A DNA stretch of 64,000 bases from Halomicrobium zhouii (GTDB lineage Archaea; Halobacteriota; Halobacteria; Halobacteriales; Haloarculaceae): positions 186,001 to 250,000 of the forward strand of contig NZ_FOZK01000003.1 of the NCBI RefSeq assembly GCF_900114435.1, read 5' to 3'. Position 1 is the first letter of the stretch; every line of letters begins with the position of its first letter. The position numbers and the translations under genes are program-made. Shown piece by piece: positions 33,490-41,850 of the stretch. Below the pieces are notes generated by a model that was not told the origin of the DNA, did not search any database, and saw nothing but the letters and a program-made list of their open reading frames with translations.

Positions 33490-35373
33490 TCAGTCGTCGC
33501 CGTCGTCCCGCGTCGCCTGGGACGGACCGCCGGAGAAGACGAACTCGTGTTCGGCTTCGGTCTCGAACCGGTTGAGGATGTCCCCGAGCGGGCGTGCGTA
33601 GCGTTTGAGTTTCTCCGCTCGCGAGGAGACCTCGTTCAGCTCGGCGGCCTGTTCCTCGGCCGCACCGGCGACGTTCTCGGACTCGGCCATCATGCGTTCG
33701 CTGGTCTCGGCCGCCTCCTGCATCGTCGTCGCGACCTGGCGGAACTGGTCGATGGAGTCGCCCATGTCGACCGAGGGGTTCTCTGCCTGAAACCGTTCGA
33801 GCGTGTCGACGAGTTCGTCCAGGTTCTCGGAGACGCCCTGGAGCCGGTCCTTCTGCTCGTAGGCGTCGTCGGAAATCTTCTGGATGGACTCTGCGACCTG
33901 CTCGGAGGCGTCCCGGACGGACTCGGAACTGGCCAGCACGACGTCACCGGACTCAGCGACCTCGTCGGCGAAGCTCTTGAGCTGGCCCGTCGTCTTCTCG
34001 AGTTCCTCTATCATCGAGTTGAACTCGTTCGCGATGCGGTCCATCGACTCGTTCTCGCCTTCGGTCTCCATCCGCTGGGTCATGTCCCCGGCGGCCGTGG
34101 CCTCCATGGCCTGGCTGAACTCGTCGGCCTTCTGCTGGAGGTAGTTGTTGACCTCCATCGCCTCGGCGCGGGACACCTCGGCCTCCTTCCGCGCCCGTTC
34201 GGCCTCGTCGATCTGGTTCTTCAGGGAGTCGCGCATGTCGGCGAACCCGTCGTACAGTCGACCGATGTTGTCGATGCGGGAGGAGCTGATCTCGACGTCG
34301 AGGTTGCCCTCGCGCATCTCCTCGGTCTTCCGGGTGAGTCGGTCGATCGTACTCGACGTACTGTATCCGAGGATGGCACCGACGCCGCCGATGAGGACGA
34401 CACCGCCACCGGTAGCGATCAGGCCCCACTGCTGGACGTCCTGCACGAAGCCGAACACGGAGGAGTACGGTGCGTGAACGAGCACGACCCAGTCCGTGCC
34501 GGAGACCGGTGAGTACCCAACCGTGTACCGCTCGTCGATGACGTTGTCGTTGGCCTGCATCTCCTGGATGACGCCGGCGTCATCGCTCGAGGAACGGAGT
34601 TCGATGGCCTCCTGGAGCGGCCTGTCGGCTTCTCCGCCGCTGTAAGAGTACAGCGTCACGTTACCGACGCCGGATTCGCCCTGTCGAGGCTCGTCGATCA
34701 TGACCGTGCCCTCTTCGTTGACGACCTGCGTGAACCCGCCCGTCGCCCGGTCGGCTCCCTGCAGCGAACCGGCGATGTCCTCGATACTGTACTCGATGAG
34801 GATGTAGCGACCCTCCCCGGACGGGACGGGACTGACGAAGCCGACGACGTGTTGCCGGTTCGTGAGATACGTCTCCGACATCGCGACGTCGCTGGCGCTG
34901 GAGAACGACTCCTCGAGGATCCAGCTCTGGGGTCTCCCCGAGAGCGTCGGCCCCTCTCGAAGGGTGTTACTGGCGACGACCTCGGCCTGCTCACCCGAGG
35001 TGTCGACGATGTGCATCCCTACCACTTCCCCGGAGAGTTCGGATTTCTCGTTTTCCAGTTTGAGACTGAGGTCCTCGTTGCTGTCCCAGCCCTCGTCGCT
35101 GGACATCAACTTGGTCGAGAGGCGGTTCCGCGACACCCACTGTTCGATGATGTCCGCTTCCTGGAGCGCGCCGTTCCGGTACTCGTTTTCGACGTTCGTC
35201 TGCGTCTCGCTCTTGACCTGTTCGGTCGCGACGAGTCCGATGACGCCCACGGACATCCCCATGACCAGGAGCACCAGGCCGAATTTGAGCGCGAAGCTCT
35301 GTCTGATGAAGTTCGGCGTCACCGTCTGGGCGATCCCCCCGGAACTGCCCGCCGCTGAGTCGTCTCCGCTCAT
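33490..35373 (-). CDS. Htr-like transducer lacking the chemoreceptor hairpin tip
   Basis: This 627-residue membrane protein has a first membrane helix near residues 27-52, then an extracellular Cache-type sensor (about 55-305), a second helix near 308-333, HAMP domains near 334-390 and 420-470, then a coiled coil. In normal haloarchaeal transducers the signalling part is about 270 residues and holds the hairpin tip that binds CheA and CheW (IAEQTN-x-LALNASIEAA). Here it is about 155 residues and the tip is absent. The two limbs join at RFQAENPSVDMGDSIDQF, and the usual EEQAAELNEVS follows. It probably cannot signal to CheA directly. A GGAGG-type Shine-Dalgarno precedes the ATG, and a short upstream frame ends on it. 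Confidence 0.85.
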   Translation of the reverse strand: MSGDDSAAGSSGGIAQTVTPNFIRQSFALKFGLVLLVMGMSVGVIGLVATEQVKSETQTNVENEYRNGALQEADIIEQWVSRNRLSTKLMSSDEGWDSNEDLSLKLENEKSELSGEVVGMHIVDTSGEQAEVVASNTLREGPTLSGRPQSWILEESFSSASDVAMSETYLTNRQHVVGFVSPVPSGEGRYILIEYSIEDIAGSLQGADRATGGFTQVVNEEGTVMIDEPRQGESGVGNVTLYSYSGGEADRPLQEAIELRSSSDDAGVIQEMQANDNVIDERYTVGYSPVSGTDWVVLVHAPYSSVFGFVQDVQQWGLIATGGGVVLIGGVGAILGYSTSSTIDRLTRKTEEMREGNLDVEISSSRIDNIGRLYDGFADMRDSLKNQIDEAERARKEAEVSRAEAMEVNNYLQQKADEFSQAMEATAAGDMTQRMETEGENESMDRIANEFNSMIEELEKTTGQLKSFADEVAESGDVVLASSESVRDASEQVAESIQKISDDAYEQKDRLQGVSENLDELVDTLERFQAENPSVDMGDSIDQFRQVATTMQEAAETSERMMAESENVAGAAEEQAAELNEVSSRAEKLKRYARPLGDILNRFETEAEHEFVFSGGPSQATRDDGDD

Positions 35374-35483
35374 TTTCGATACCCTCCACTGCCACCCTGC
35401 GTCGGTACGACACCCTGGCGAGACGTGTCACAGTCGGACCGACGTGAACACGGCTCCGCTTGCCGTACTGTCCTGCAGTACAT
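35370..35483 (-). CDS. Possible leader peptide (37 residues) before the transducer
   Basis: The frame opens at an ATG (35483) and ends with TGA overlapping the transducer start as ATGA. The peptide begins MYCRTVRQAEPCSRRSDCDT and is basic, with three Cys. A CCCTTATG box on the reverse strand (35508-35515) is centred 28 bases before this ATG, so a leaderless transcript would begin exactly at it. AAGGAGAG also stands just before the ATG. The transducer itself has no box at that spacing. The peptide is unlike other proteins here, so its role, if translated, may be coupling rather than function. Confidence 0.4.
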   Translation of the reverse strand: MYCRTVRQAEPCSRRSDCDTSRQGVVPTQGGSGGYRK

Positions 35484-35507
35484 AGCTCTCCTTGTAGCAT
35501 TTGATCA

Positions 35508-35515
35508 CATAAGGG
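35508..35515 (-). promoter_or_regulatory. TATA-like box of the leader-transducer transcript
   Basis: The reverse strand reads CCCTTATG, centred 28 bases before the ATG at 35483 and about 138 before the transducer ATG. Confidence 0.5.
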
Positions 35516-35623
35516 TTTGGGACGTTTCGGGCTACCACTAGGGGTGCACGTGGACCGTCGACGCTCCCGCGACCCCACTCCGGTTGGTCGGGATTTATAC
35601 TCGCTGCCGGCCCATCCGACTGT

Positions 35624-36577
35624 ATGACGGACCTCGTGACCTTCGGCGAGACGATGCTCAGGCTCTCCCCGCCGGGAGACGAACGGGTCGAGACGGCAGA
35701 CGAGTACGACGTCGACGTCGCGGGCGCGGAGAGCAACGTGGCCGTGGCCGCCCAGCGCCTCGGCCTCGACGCCGCCTGGCTCTCGAAAGTGCCCGACAGC
35801 CCGGTCGGGCGTCGGGTGACGAGCGAACTGCGCCAGCACGGCGTCACCGTCGACGTCGCGGAGTCCCCCGACGGACGGCTCGGGACGTACTACCTCGAAT
35901 CGGGAGACGTCCCGCGCGGAAACAACGTCATCTACGACCGGGCGAACGCCGCCGTGACGACGGCGACGCCCGACGAACTTCCGACAGAACGGGTGCGCGA
36001 AGCGACCGCGTTCCACACCACCGGTATCACGCCCGGGCTCTCGGAGACACTGTTCGAAACGACGCGAGACCTGCTCTCGCTCGCCAGCGAGGCCGGAACG
36101 ACCACGACCTTCGACCTGAACTACCGGTCGAAAGTCTGGGACCCGGCGGAGGCCAGAGCCGCGGTCGAGGCACTGTTCCCCGACGTAGACGTCCTCTTTA
36201 CGGCCCAGCGCGACGCCGAACACGTGCTCGGGCGCGACGGTGACGCCGAAGCCATCGCCCGTGGACTCCAGGCGGAGTTCGACTTCGACGTCACCGTCGT
36301 CACTCGCGGGAGCGAGGGAGCGCTCGCGGCCATCGACGACGAGGTGTACGAACAGCCCACGTTCGAGGCGACGGACGACCACCCCGTCGGTACCGGCGAC
36401 TCGTTCGTCGGTGGCTTCCTGTCCCGATTCGTCGACGGGGCCGACGTCCCGACGTCGCTCGAATACGGCGCGGCGACGGCGGCCCTCAAGCGGTCTATCC
36501 CCGGTGACATCGCGGTCGTCACGCCCGGCGAGGTCGAATCGGTCATCGACGGTGCGACGGCCGCTATCTCCCGGTAA
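35624..36577 (+). CDS. kdgK: 2-keto-3-deoxygluconate kinase (PfkB family)
   Basis: KDG kinase phosphorylates 2-keto-3-deoxygluconate in the semi-phosphorylative Entner-Doudoroff pathway that haloarchaea use for glucose. The 317-residue protein has the PfkB first signature in context (VAGAESNVAVAAQRLGLDA), TFDLNYRSKVW near residue 165 typical of KDG kinases, and the catalytic PVGTGDSFVGGFL near residue 255. It is followed by pyruvate kinase and glucokinase genes on the same strand. ATTTATAC centred near 35594 lies about 28 bases before the ATG, indicating a leaderless start. Confidence 0.9.
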   Translation: MTDLVTFGETMLRLSPPGDERVETADEYDVDVAGAESNVAVAAQRLGLDAAWLSKVPDSPVGRRVTSELRQHGVTVDVAESPDGRLGTYYLESGDVPRGNNVIYDRANAAVTTATPDELPTERVREATAFHTTGITPGLSETLFETTRDLLSLASEAGTTTTFDLNYRSKVWDPAEARAAVEALFPDVDVLFTAQRDAEHVLGRDGDAEAIARGLQAEFDFDVTVVTRGSEGALAAIDDEVYEQPTFEATDDHPVGTGDSFVGGFLSRFVDGADVPTSLEYGAATAALKRSIPGDIAVVTPGEVESVIDGATAAISR

Positions 36578-36614
36578 CGGCCCCTCTCTGTCTCGCCTGC
36601 TCCCGTTCGCGGTA

Positions 36615-36629
36615 GATAAGGTTCTTATC
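36615..36629 (+). promoter_or_regulatory. Palindromic TATA-like element upstream of pyk
   Basis: GATAAG-GTT-CTTATC is a perfect 6-base inverted repeat. Its right arm is centred about 26 bases before the ATG of a short leader frame at 36652. It may be both the TATA element and an operator. Confidence 0.5.
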
Positions 36630-36651
36630 CCCTCCGTCGGTAGTTCCCCGT

Positions 36652-36705
36652 ATGTTTACTGTCGCTATCGAGTCGAGATCCGGAGGTCGGTGGGATGATA
36701 CGTAG
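36652..36705 (+). CDS. Possible leader peptide (17 residues) overlapping pyk
   Basis: The frame MFTVAIESRSGGRWDDT starts where a leaderless transcript from the palindromic TATA-like element should begin, and it stops 11 bases inside pyk. The Shine-Dalgarno-like CGGAGG of pyk (near 36681-36686) lies inside it, so ribosomes reading the leader would finish near the pyk start. This could couple pyk translation to the leader. No evidence of expression exists in the sequence. Confidence 0.35.
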   Translation: MFTVAIESRSGGRWDDT

Positions 36706-38452
36706 CGCGAAGATCGTCTGCACGCTCGGCCCGGCCTCCGAGTCTGTCGAGCAGATAACCGCCCTCGCGAAGGCGGGGATGTCGGTGGCTCGGCTCAACG
36801 CGAGCCACGGTTCGCCGGAGCACCGCCGCGAGATGATCGAGCGGATCCGCGAGGTGGATTCCCGTATCGAGGCGCCGGTCGCGTCTATGCTGGACATGCC
36901 GGGCCCGGAGGTCCGGACCGCTCCCATCCGAGATTCAATCGAACTCGTGGAGGGAACCACCATCAGGTTCGTCGAGGGAGACACGGCGACGCCGGAAGAG
37001 GTCGGCCTCTCGACGTCCATTGCCGCCGTCGAACCCGGAGACGTCGTCCTCCTGGACGACGGCCGGATCGAGACGACCGTCGAGCGGGTCGAAGACGACG
37101 TCGTCCACGCGACCGTCGAGAGCGGCGGAGAACTCGGTGCCCGGAAGGGAGTCAACGTGCCGGGCGTCGAACTCGGCCTCCCGGTGATCACGGAGAACGA
37201 CGAGCGGGAACTCGACGTCGCGGCCGAGATGGAACCCGACTTCGTGGCCGCCTCGTTCGTCCGCGACGGAGAGAACATCTACGAGATCGAGGAAGCACTT
37301 GAGGACCGGGGCGTGGACATCCCCATCATCGCGAAGATAGAGCGGGCCGGCGCCGTCGAGAACCTCGATTCTATCGTCGACGCGGCCGACGCAGTGATGG
37401 TCGCCCGGGGCGACCTCGGCGTCGAGTGTCCGCTCGAAGACGTCCCGATCATCCAGAAACGGATCATCCGCAAGTGCCACGTCGCCGGCGTTCCGGTCAT
37501 CACCGCGACGGAGATGCTCGACTCCATGATCCACGAACGCAGGCCCACGCGCGCGGAGGCCTCCGACGTCGCCAACGCGGTCCTCGACGGAACGGACGCC
37601 GTCATGCTCTCGGGAGAGACGGCCATCGGCGACCACCCCGTCCGCGTCGTCGAGACGATGGACCGCATCGTCCGCGACGTCGAGTCCAGCGAGGAGTACG
37701 CCGAGTCGCGGGAACAGCGCGTGCCGAACGCCGACAACACCAGGACCGACGCGCTCGCTCGCTCGGCCCGGTTTCTCGCCCGCGACATCGGCGCGTCGGC
37801 AGTCGTCGCAGCCTCCGAGTCCGGGTACACGGCGCTGAAAGCCGCCAAGTTCCGCCCCTCGATCCCGATCGTCGCGTCGACGCCGAGCGACAAGGTCCGC
37901 CGCCAGCTGGCGCTGTCCTGGGGGATCATCCCAGTCACGACGCACTACACGAACGAGGGCGCGGACGCGATCATCCAGCAGGCGGTCCAGGCCGCGCTGG
38001 ACACCGACGCCGCGACGGGCGGCGACACCGTCGTCGTCCTCGCTGGCATGATGACCGAACTCGAGGGGCTCAACACCGCGAACACGCTCAAGGTCCACGT
38101 CGCCGCGGAGACCGTCGCCAGTGGCCGGTCCGTCGTCGACGGCCTCGTCTCGGCGCCCCTCCACCGGGTCCCGGACGGTGACCTCACGTCGATACCGGAC
38201 GGCGCCATCGTCTCCGTCTCCGCCGACTTCGAGGGAGAGTTCGAGGGCGACATCGGGACGATCGGCGGCATCGTCGACGCGCACGAGGGGATGACGAGTT
38301 ACGCCGCCATCGTCGCCCGCGAACTCGACATCCCGATGGTCTCGGACGCACAGATCCCCGGACACGTCGCCGACGGTGACGTGATCACCCTCGACGCCGA
38401 ACGCGGCGTCATCTACGAGGACGCCATCGGCGAGCACGACGTCCGCGAATAG
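36695..38452 (+). CDS. pyk: Pyruvate kinase with a C-terminal swivelling domain
   Basis: Pyruvate kinase makes ATP and pyruvate from phosphoenolpyruvate. The 585-residue protein has the barrel start RSAKIVCTLGPASESVEQI, the active-site strand IPIIAKIERAGAVENLD, the metal motif MVARGDLGVE and TATEMLDSM. After residue about 480 comes a PEP-utiliser swivelling domain (GEFEGDIGTIGGIVDAHEG and on). In that domain the usual S-H-A of phosphohistidine enzymes reads T-S-Y-A, with Tyr536 in place of His, so it should not carry phosphate. A Shine-Dalgarno-like GGAGG precedes the ATG, and the promoter lies upstream of a leader frame. Confidence 0.95.
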   Translation: MIRSAKIVCTLGPASESVEQITALAKAGMSVARLNASHGSPEHRREMIERIREVDSRIEAPVASMLDMPGPEVRTAPIRDSIELVEGTTIRFVEGDTATPEEVGLSTSIAAVEPGDVVLLDDGRIETTVERVEDDVVHATVESGGELGARKGVNVPGVELGLPVITENDERELDVAAEMEPDFVAASFVRDGENIYEIEEALEDRGVDIPIIAKIERAGAVENLDSIVDAADAVMVARGDLGVECPLEDVPIIQKRIIRKCHVAGVPVITATEMLDSMIHERRPTRAEASDVANAVLDGTDAVMLSGETAIGDHPVRVVETMDRIVRDVESSEEYAESREQRVPNADNTRTDALARSARFLARDIGASAVVAASESGYTALKAAKFRPSIPIVASTPSDKVRRQLALSWGIIPVTTHYTNEGADAIIQQAVQAALDTDAATGGDTVVVLAGMMTELEGLNTANTLKVHVAAETVASGRSVVDGLVSAPLHRVPDGDLTSIPDGAIVSVSADFEGEFEGDIGTIGGIVDAHEGMTSYAAIVARELDIPMVSDAQIPGHVADGDVITLDAERGVIYEDAIGEHDVRE

Positions 38453-38565
38453 GATCGAACACGGGACGACGAGTTGGCCGACCCCGCCGGCGGCGAATTT
38501 TTAATTCAGTTCCGTGCTTGAAGATCTGTGTAGTTAAGTAGCGAAAGGTACACCCCACAGATAGC

Positions 38566-39528
38566 ATGCCCGCTTACGCAGGGGTCGACCTGGGCGCCAC
38601 GAACGTCCGGGCGGTTATCGGCGACGAGACCGGCCGCGAACTCGGTTCGCACGCGGCCGAGACGCCGCGCGGGCCGACCGGCATCGCCGTCACCGAGGCC
38701 ATTCTCGACACGGTCCGACGGGCCGCCGACGAAGCCGACGTCGAACCGACGGCCATCCGGGCGGCCGGCATCGGCTCTATCGGGCCGCTGGACCTGGCCG
38801 AGGGGATCATCGACAACCCGGCGAACCTGCCTGACACCATCGACCGCATCCCACTGACCGGCCCCATCTCCAAGCTGATCGACTCGGAGGACGTCTACCT
38901 CCACAACGACACGACCGCCGGCGTCATCGGCGAACGCTTCTTCTCCGACCGGAACCCCGACGACATGGTGTATCTCACCATCTCCTCGGGCATCGGCGCC
39001 GGCGTCTGCGTCGACGGAAACGTCCTCACCGGCTGGGACGGCAACGCCGGCGAGGTCGGCCACATGCAACTCGACCCGACGGGGTTCATGCCCTGTGGCT
39101 GTGGCTGGGAAGGCCACTGGGAGGCGTACAGTTCCGGCAACAGCATCCCCCGGTACGCCACGCAGCTCCATCGTGACGACCCCGTGGAGACCTCGCTCCC
39201 GGTCGAGGACGACGAGTTCGGCGCCGCGGACGTGTTCGCCCACGCCGAGGAGGGCGACGAGTTCGCCGACTTCGTCCTCGAACAGGTCAACCACTGGAAC
39301 GCGATGGGCGTCGCCAACCTCGTCCACGCGTACGCACCGCTGGTCGTCTACGTCGGCGGCGCCGTGGCGATACACAACCCCGACCAGATTCTCGACCCGA
39401 TCCGGGAGCGCATTCCGGATATGATCCTCGGCAACATCCCGGACGTCCAGTTGACGAACCTCGGCGACGACGTCGTCGTCATGGGCGCGCTCGCGAGCGC
39501 GCTCACGGGCGGAACCGGAAAACGATAG
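38566..39528 (+). CDS. glk: ROK-family glucokinase
   Basis: This 320-residue sugar kinase has the ATP-binding start AGVDLGATNVRAVIGDE, the ROK segment NAGEVGHMQLDP, and the zinc motif CGCGWEGHWEAYSSG in which the third Cys of C-x-C-G-x-x-G-C is His, a variant known in archaeal glucokinases. The catalytic Asp is in LHNDTTAGVIGE. It follows pyruvate kinase on the same strand, fitting a glucose-utilisation block. A T-rich tract (38499-38503) between the genes may end the pyk transcript. A TTAAGTA-type box lies about 30 bases upstream of the ATG. Confidence 0.9.
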   Translation: MPAYAGVDLGATNVRAVIGDETGRELGSHAAETPRGPTGIAVTEAILDTVRRAADEADVEPTAIRAAGIGSIGPLDLAEGIIDNPANLPDTIDRIPLTGPISKLIDSEDVYLHNDTTAGVIGERFFSDRNPDDMVYLTISSGIGAGVCVDGNVLTGWDGNAGEVGHMQLDPTGFMPCGCGWEGHWEAYSSGNSIPRYATQLHRDDPVETSLPVEDDEFGAADVFAHAEEGDEFADFVLEQVNHWNAMGVANLVHAYAPLVVYVGGAVAIHNPDQILDPIRERIPDMILGNIPDVQLTNLGDDVVVMGALASALTGGTGKR

Positions 39529-39536
39529 AACCAGGC

Positions 39537-40703
39537 CTAGCTGTTCTGGAGGTCGTACAGGCGCGCGAACACCGTCGACGGAAATCGGGGCTCGACCCGG
39601 CTGGGCGGTCGACCCTGGCGGTCGGCGTCGGTGTTCTCCTCGCGTGCGAGTATCCCTGCCTCGGCCATCTCGTAGAGGAACCGCTTGACCGTCCCCGGAG
39701 AGAGGTCGACCCGGTCCGAGGCCGCGATGGCGTCGGTGGCGTCGGTCACGGTGGCCCGATCCACGGTGTCGAGGCTCACGAGTTCTCGCAACACGGACTG
39801 CCGGTTGGTAGGTAACGCCAGCACCCGGCCGAGCGAGACGGACGGACGTGGGACGTCGGCGATGCCGGCCGAGACGTCGGCTGGTTCGATGCGGTCCCGG
39901 CCGGCCGCCGCGGCGGCGTCAGCGGCGGCGAACAGGGCGGCGAGGGCGTCGTGGGCGTTCCCGTCGGCCCACTCGGCGATCTCCCGGGCCTGGTCGTGGG
40001 CGAGCACCCGGGTGGCCAGCCCCGCCGAGGCCCGGTCCATGACGACGTCGACGAGCACCTGTCGCCGGTAGGCCGGCACTTCGAGTACCGTCGCGTCGGT
40101 CTCGTCCCACCCGTGTCGATCGGGCGGATCGCGACCGACGCAGATCCAGCGGAGTCCGTCGAAGGGCTCCAGCGCGTCGAGTACCGTTGCCCGGTCCAGC
40201 GTCGCCGGTTCGTCGACGTGGTCGAGGACGGCGACGACCGGTCGGTCGGTGACTCGGTCGGAGAGGCGCCTGCGAACCTCCTCGGTCCCGACGCCGTGTT
40301 CCGGGACGGGGTCCTCGACGAGCCCGTCCAGCAGGCCGTGGTAGAGCCCGAACTCGCTGGCGGCCTCCCGGAGGTCCAGGGAGACGAACGACGGCGTCGA
40401 GACGGGTCGTGACCGCGTCGTCGTGTGGATGACGGCGTCCGCGTGGGCTGGCAGGTCACGGAGGTGGGCGAACAGTGCCGACAGCACGGCAGACTTGCCC
40501 GCGCCCTGGGGGCCCCACACGTAGGCGTTCTCCGGCAGGTCTCCATCGAAGACCGGGTCCAGGTGGTCGAGGAGGCGTTCGAGGAACGGTCCCCGGTCGG
40601 CTGGTTCGGTGACGTGAGTCACCGGCGAGAGGTCCCCGTAATCGAGGATCAGCTCGGCCGCGTCGCCGCGGCGACGCCGACTAATTCGCGATTCGATGTC
40701 CAT
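39537..40703 (-). CDS. Orc1/Cdc6-like AAA+ ATPase
   Basis: This 388-residue protein has Walker A GPQGAGKSAVL near residue 65 and Walker B VVAVLDHVDEP near residue 157. Its lid contains EIAEWADGNAHDALAALFAA, as in Cdc6 proteins, and a C-terminal winged helix includes SLGRVLALPTNRQSVLREL. It resembles origin-recognition paralogues that abound in haloarchaea. Other AAA+ regulators with a winged helix cannot be excluded. The 87 bases upstream show no clear origin-recognition boxes or AT-rich unwinding element, so an origin here is not supported. Confidence 0.75.
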   Translation of the reverse strand: MDIESRISRRRRGDAAELILDYGDLSPVTHVTEPADRGPFLERLLDHLDPVFDGDLPENAYVWGPQGAGKSAVLSALFAHLRDLPAHADAVIHTTTRSRPVSTPSFVSLDLREAASEFGLYHGLLDGLVEDPVPEHGVGTEEVRRRLSDRVTDRPVVAVLDHVDEPATLDRATVLDALEPFDGLRWICVGRDPPDRHGWDETDATVLEVPAYRRQVLVDVVMDRASAGLATRVLAHDQAREIAEWADGNAHDALAALFAAADAAAAAGRDRIEPADVSAGIADVPRPSVSLGRVLALPTNRQSVLRELVSLDTVDRATVTDATDAIAASDRVDLSPGTVKRFLYEMAEAGILAREENTDADRQGRPPSRVEPRFPSTVFARLYDLQNS

Positions 40704-40790
40704 GCTCTCGTTCGCTAGGTGACCGTCGACCAGTTGTGTACTTCGATACGACGGCCGTTTCGCCGGAAACGCAGTGGTGGGATACCACGG

Positions 40791-41849
40791 CTAGAGGGCC
40801 AGGTACCCCGCGTTCGGCAGCACGCCCAGCAGGAAGAGGACGCCGATGACCAGCGTGTATATCGCGATCGACATCGCCGGCGGGTCCACGTGCGTTCCGG
40901 AGTGGGCGTACGCGACCCGCTGGGTGACCTCGCCCAGGAGCGCACCGACGAGTCCGCCGAGCGCGGCGACGACCATGAGCGTCGGCTCGCTCACGGCGTA
41001 GGCGCCGGCGACGACCGCGAACGTGGAGCCACCGAGCGTGATGTGGTGGGTCACGGGGAAGTTCGCGACGCCGAGGTTGAGAAAGAGCAGGCTCGCCGCG
41101 GAGATGCCGTAGGCCATGAAGACCGTCCCGGTGATCATCCACGTCCAGCCGCCGAGGACGCCGCCGACCAGGCCGATGGCCGCGACGCCGGACCACCTGT
41201 ACTGCTGTGGCAGCCACGGCTCGACGGCGGGGCGCTCGCTCCCGTCGTCCCGGAGTTCGTCTCGCTCGAACGGCGTCATGTCGAAGTAGCCGTCCCCGGC
41301 CGGAGCGCCAATGAGCGGATAGCCGAACACCAGACGGGCCAGGAATGCGGTCGCCACGACGGAGAACGCGATGCCGTCGATCGGCACGCCGAGGCCGCCG
41401 AAGAGGCGGGCGATGAGCATCCCGAGGACGCCGAAGGCGGCGCCGACGGCGAGGATGTCTGGCTTCGTCCCGAACGCGAACAGGATGTCCTTCCCGAAGT
41501 GGTAGTCCCAGTCGGGTTCCATCTCGGGGTACCGCTTCGCCGCGTACGCGGTGGCCGCGACGCCGGCGGCGAAGCCGACGTGTGGCCCGGTCACGGGGCC
41601 GAACCCGACGACCCCGGTGACACCGGAGGCCAGTTCCGCGCTGGCCAGTTCGTTGTATCGCGTGCCCGGTCCGGCGAGGGCCGCGAGCCCCTCGCCCAGC
41701 AGCACGACGAAGCCGGTGAAGACGAACGCCGGGAGGGCACCGACGGCCGCGCCGAACGCGCCGCCGGCGGCTGCGGCGATGACGAGCGCGGCGAAGTGCT
41801 CCCACGGCACGTCCAGGAGTGGAACCTGGAGGACGACACCGTCGATCAT
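40791..41849 (-). CDS. Polytopic membrane protein linked to glycerol kinase
   Basis: This 352-residue protein has about 8-9 membrane segments rich in Gly and Ala (for example GGAFGAAVGALPAFVFTGFV). One soluble loop contains YFDMTPFERDELRDDGSE. It starts 1 base after the glpK stop, so they are cotranscribed. In Haloferax volcanii a membrane protein gene in the glycerol operon is proposed to help glycerol uptake; the position here supports the same idea, but sequence alone does not show transport. The ATG at 41849 is chosen because in-frame upstream sequence lies inside glpK and encodes unlikely residues. Confidence 0.8.
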   Translation of the reverse strand: MIDGVVLQVPLLDVPWEHFAALVIAAAAGGAFGAAVGALPAFVFTGFVVLLGEGLAALAGPGTRYNELASAELASGVTGVVGFGPVTGPHVGFAAGVAATAYAAKRYPEMEPDWDYHFGKDILFAFGTKPDILAVGAAFGVLGMLIARLFGGLGVPIDGIAFSVVATAFLARLVFGYPLIGAPAGDGYFDMTPFERDELRDDGSERPAVEPWLPQQYRWSGVAAIGLVGGVLGGWTWMITGTVFMAYGISAASLLFLNLGVANFPVTHHITLGGSTFAVVAGAYAVSEPTLMVVAALGGLVGALLGEVTQRVAYAHSGTHVDPPAMSIAIYTLVIGVLFLLGVLPNAGYLAL

Positions 41850-41850
41850 C

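Noticed and set aside
40704-40790. Replication origin next to the Orc1/Cdc6-like gene
   Set aside because: The 87-base gap shows no repeated origin-recognition boxes and no AT-rich stretch.
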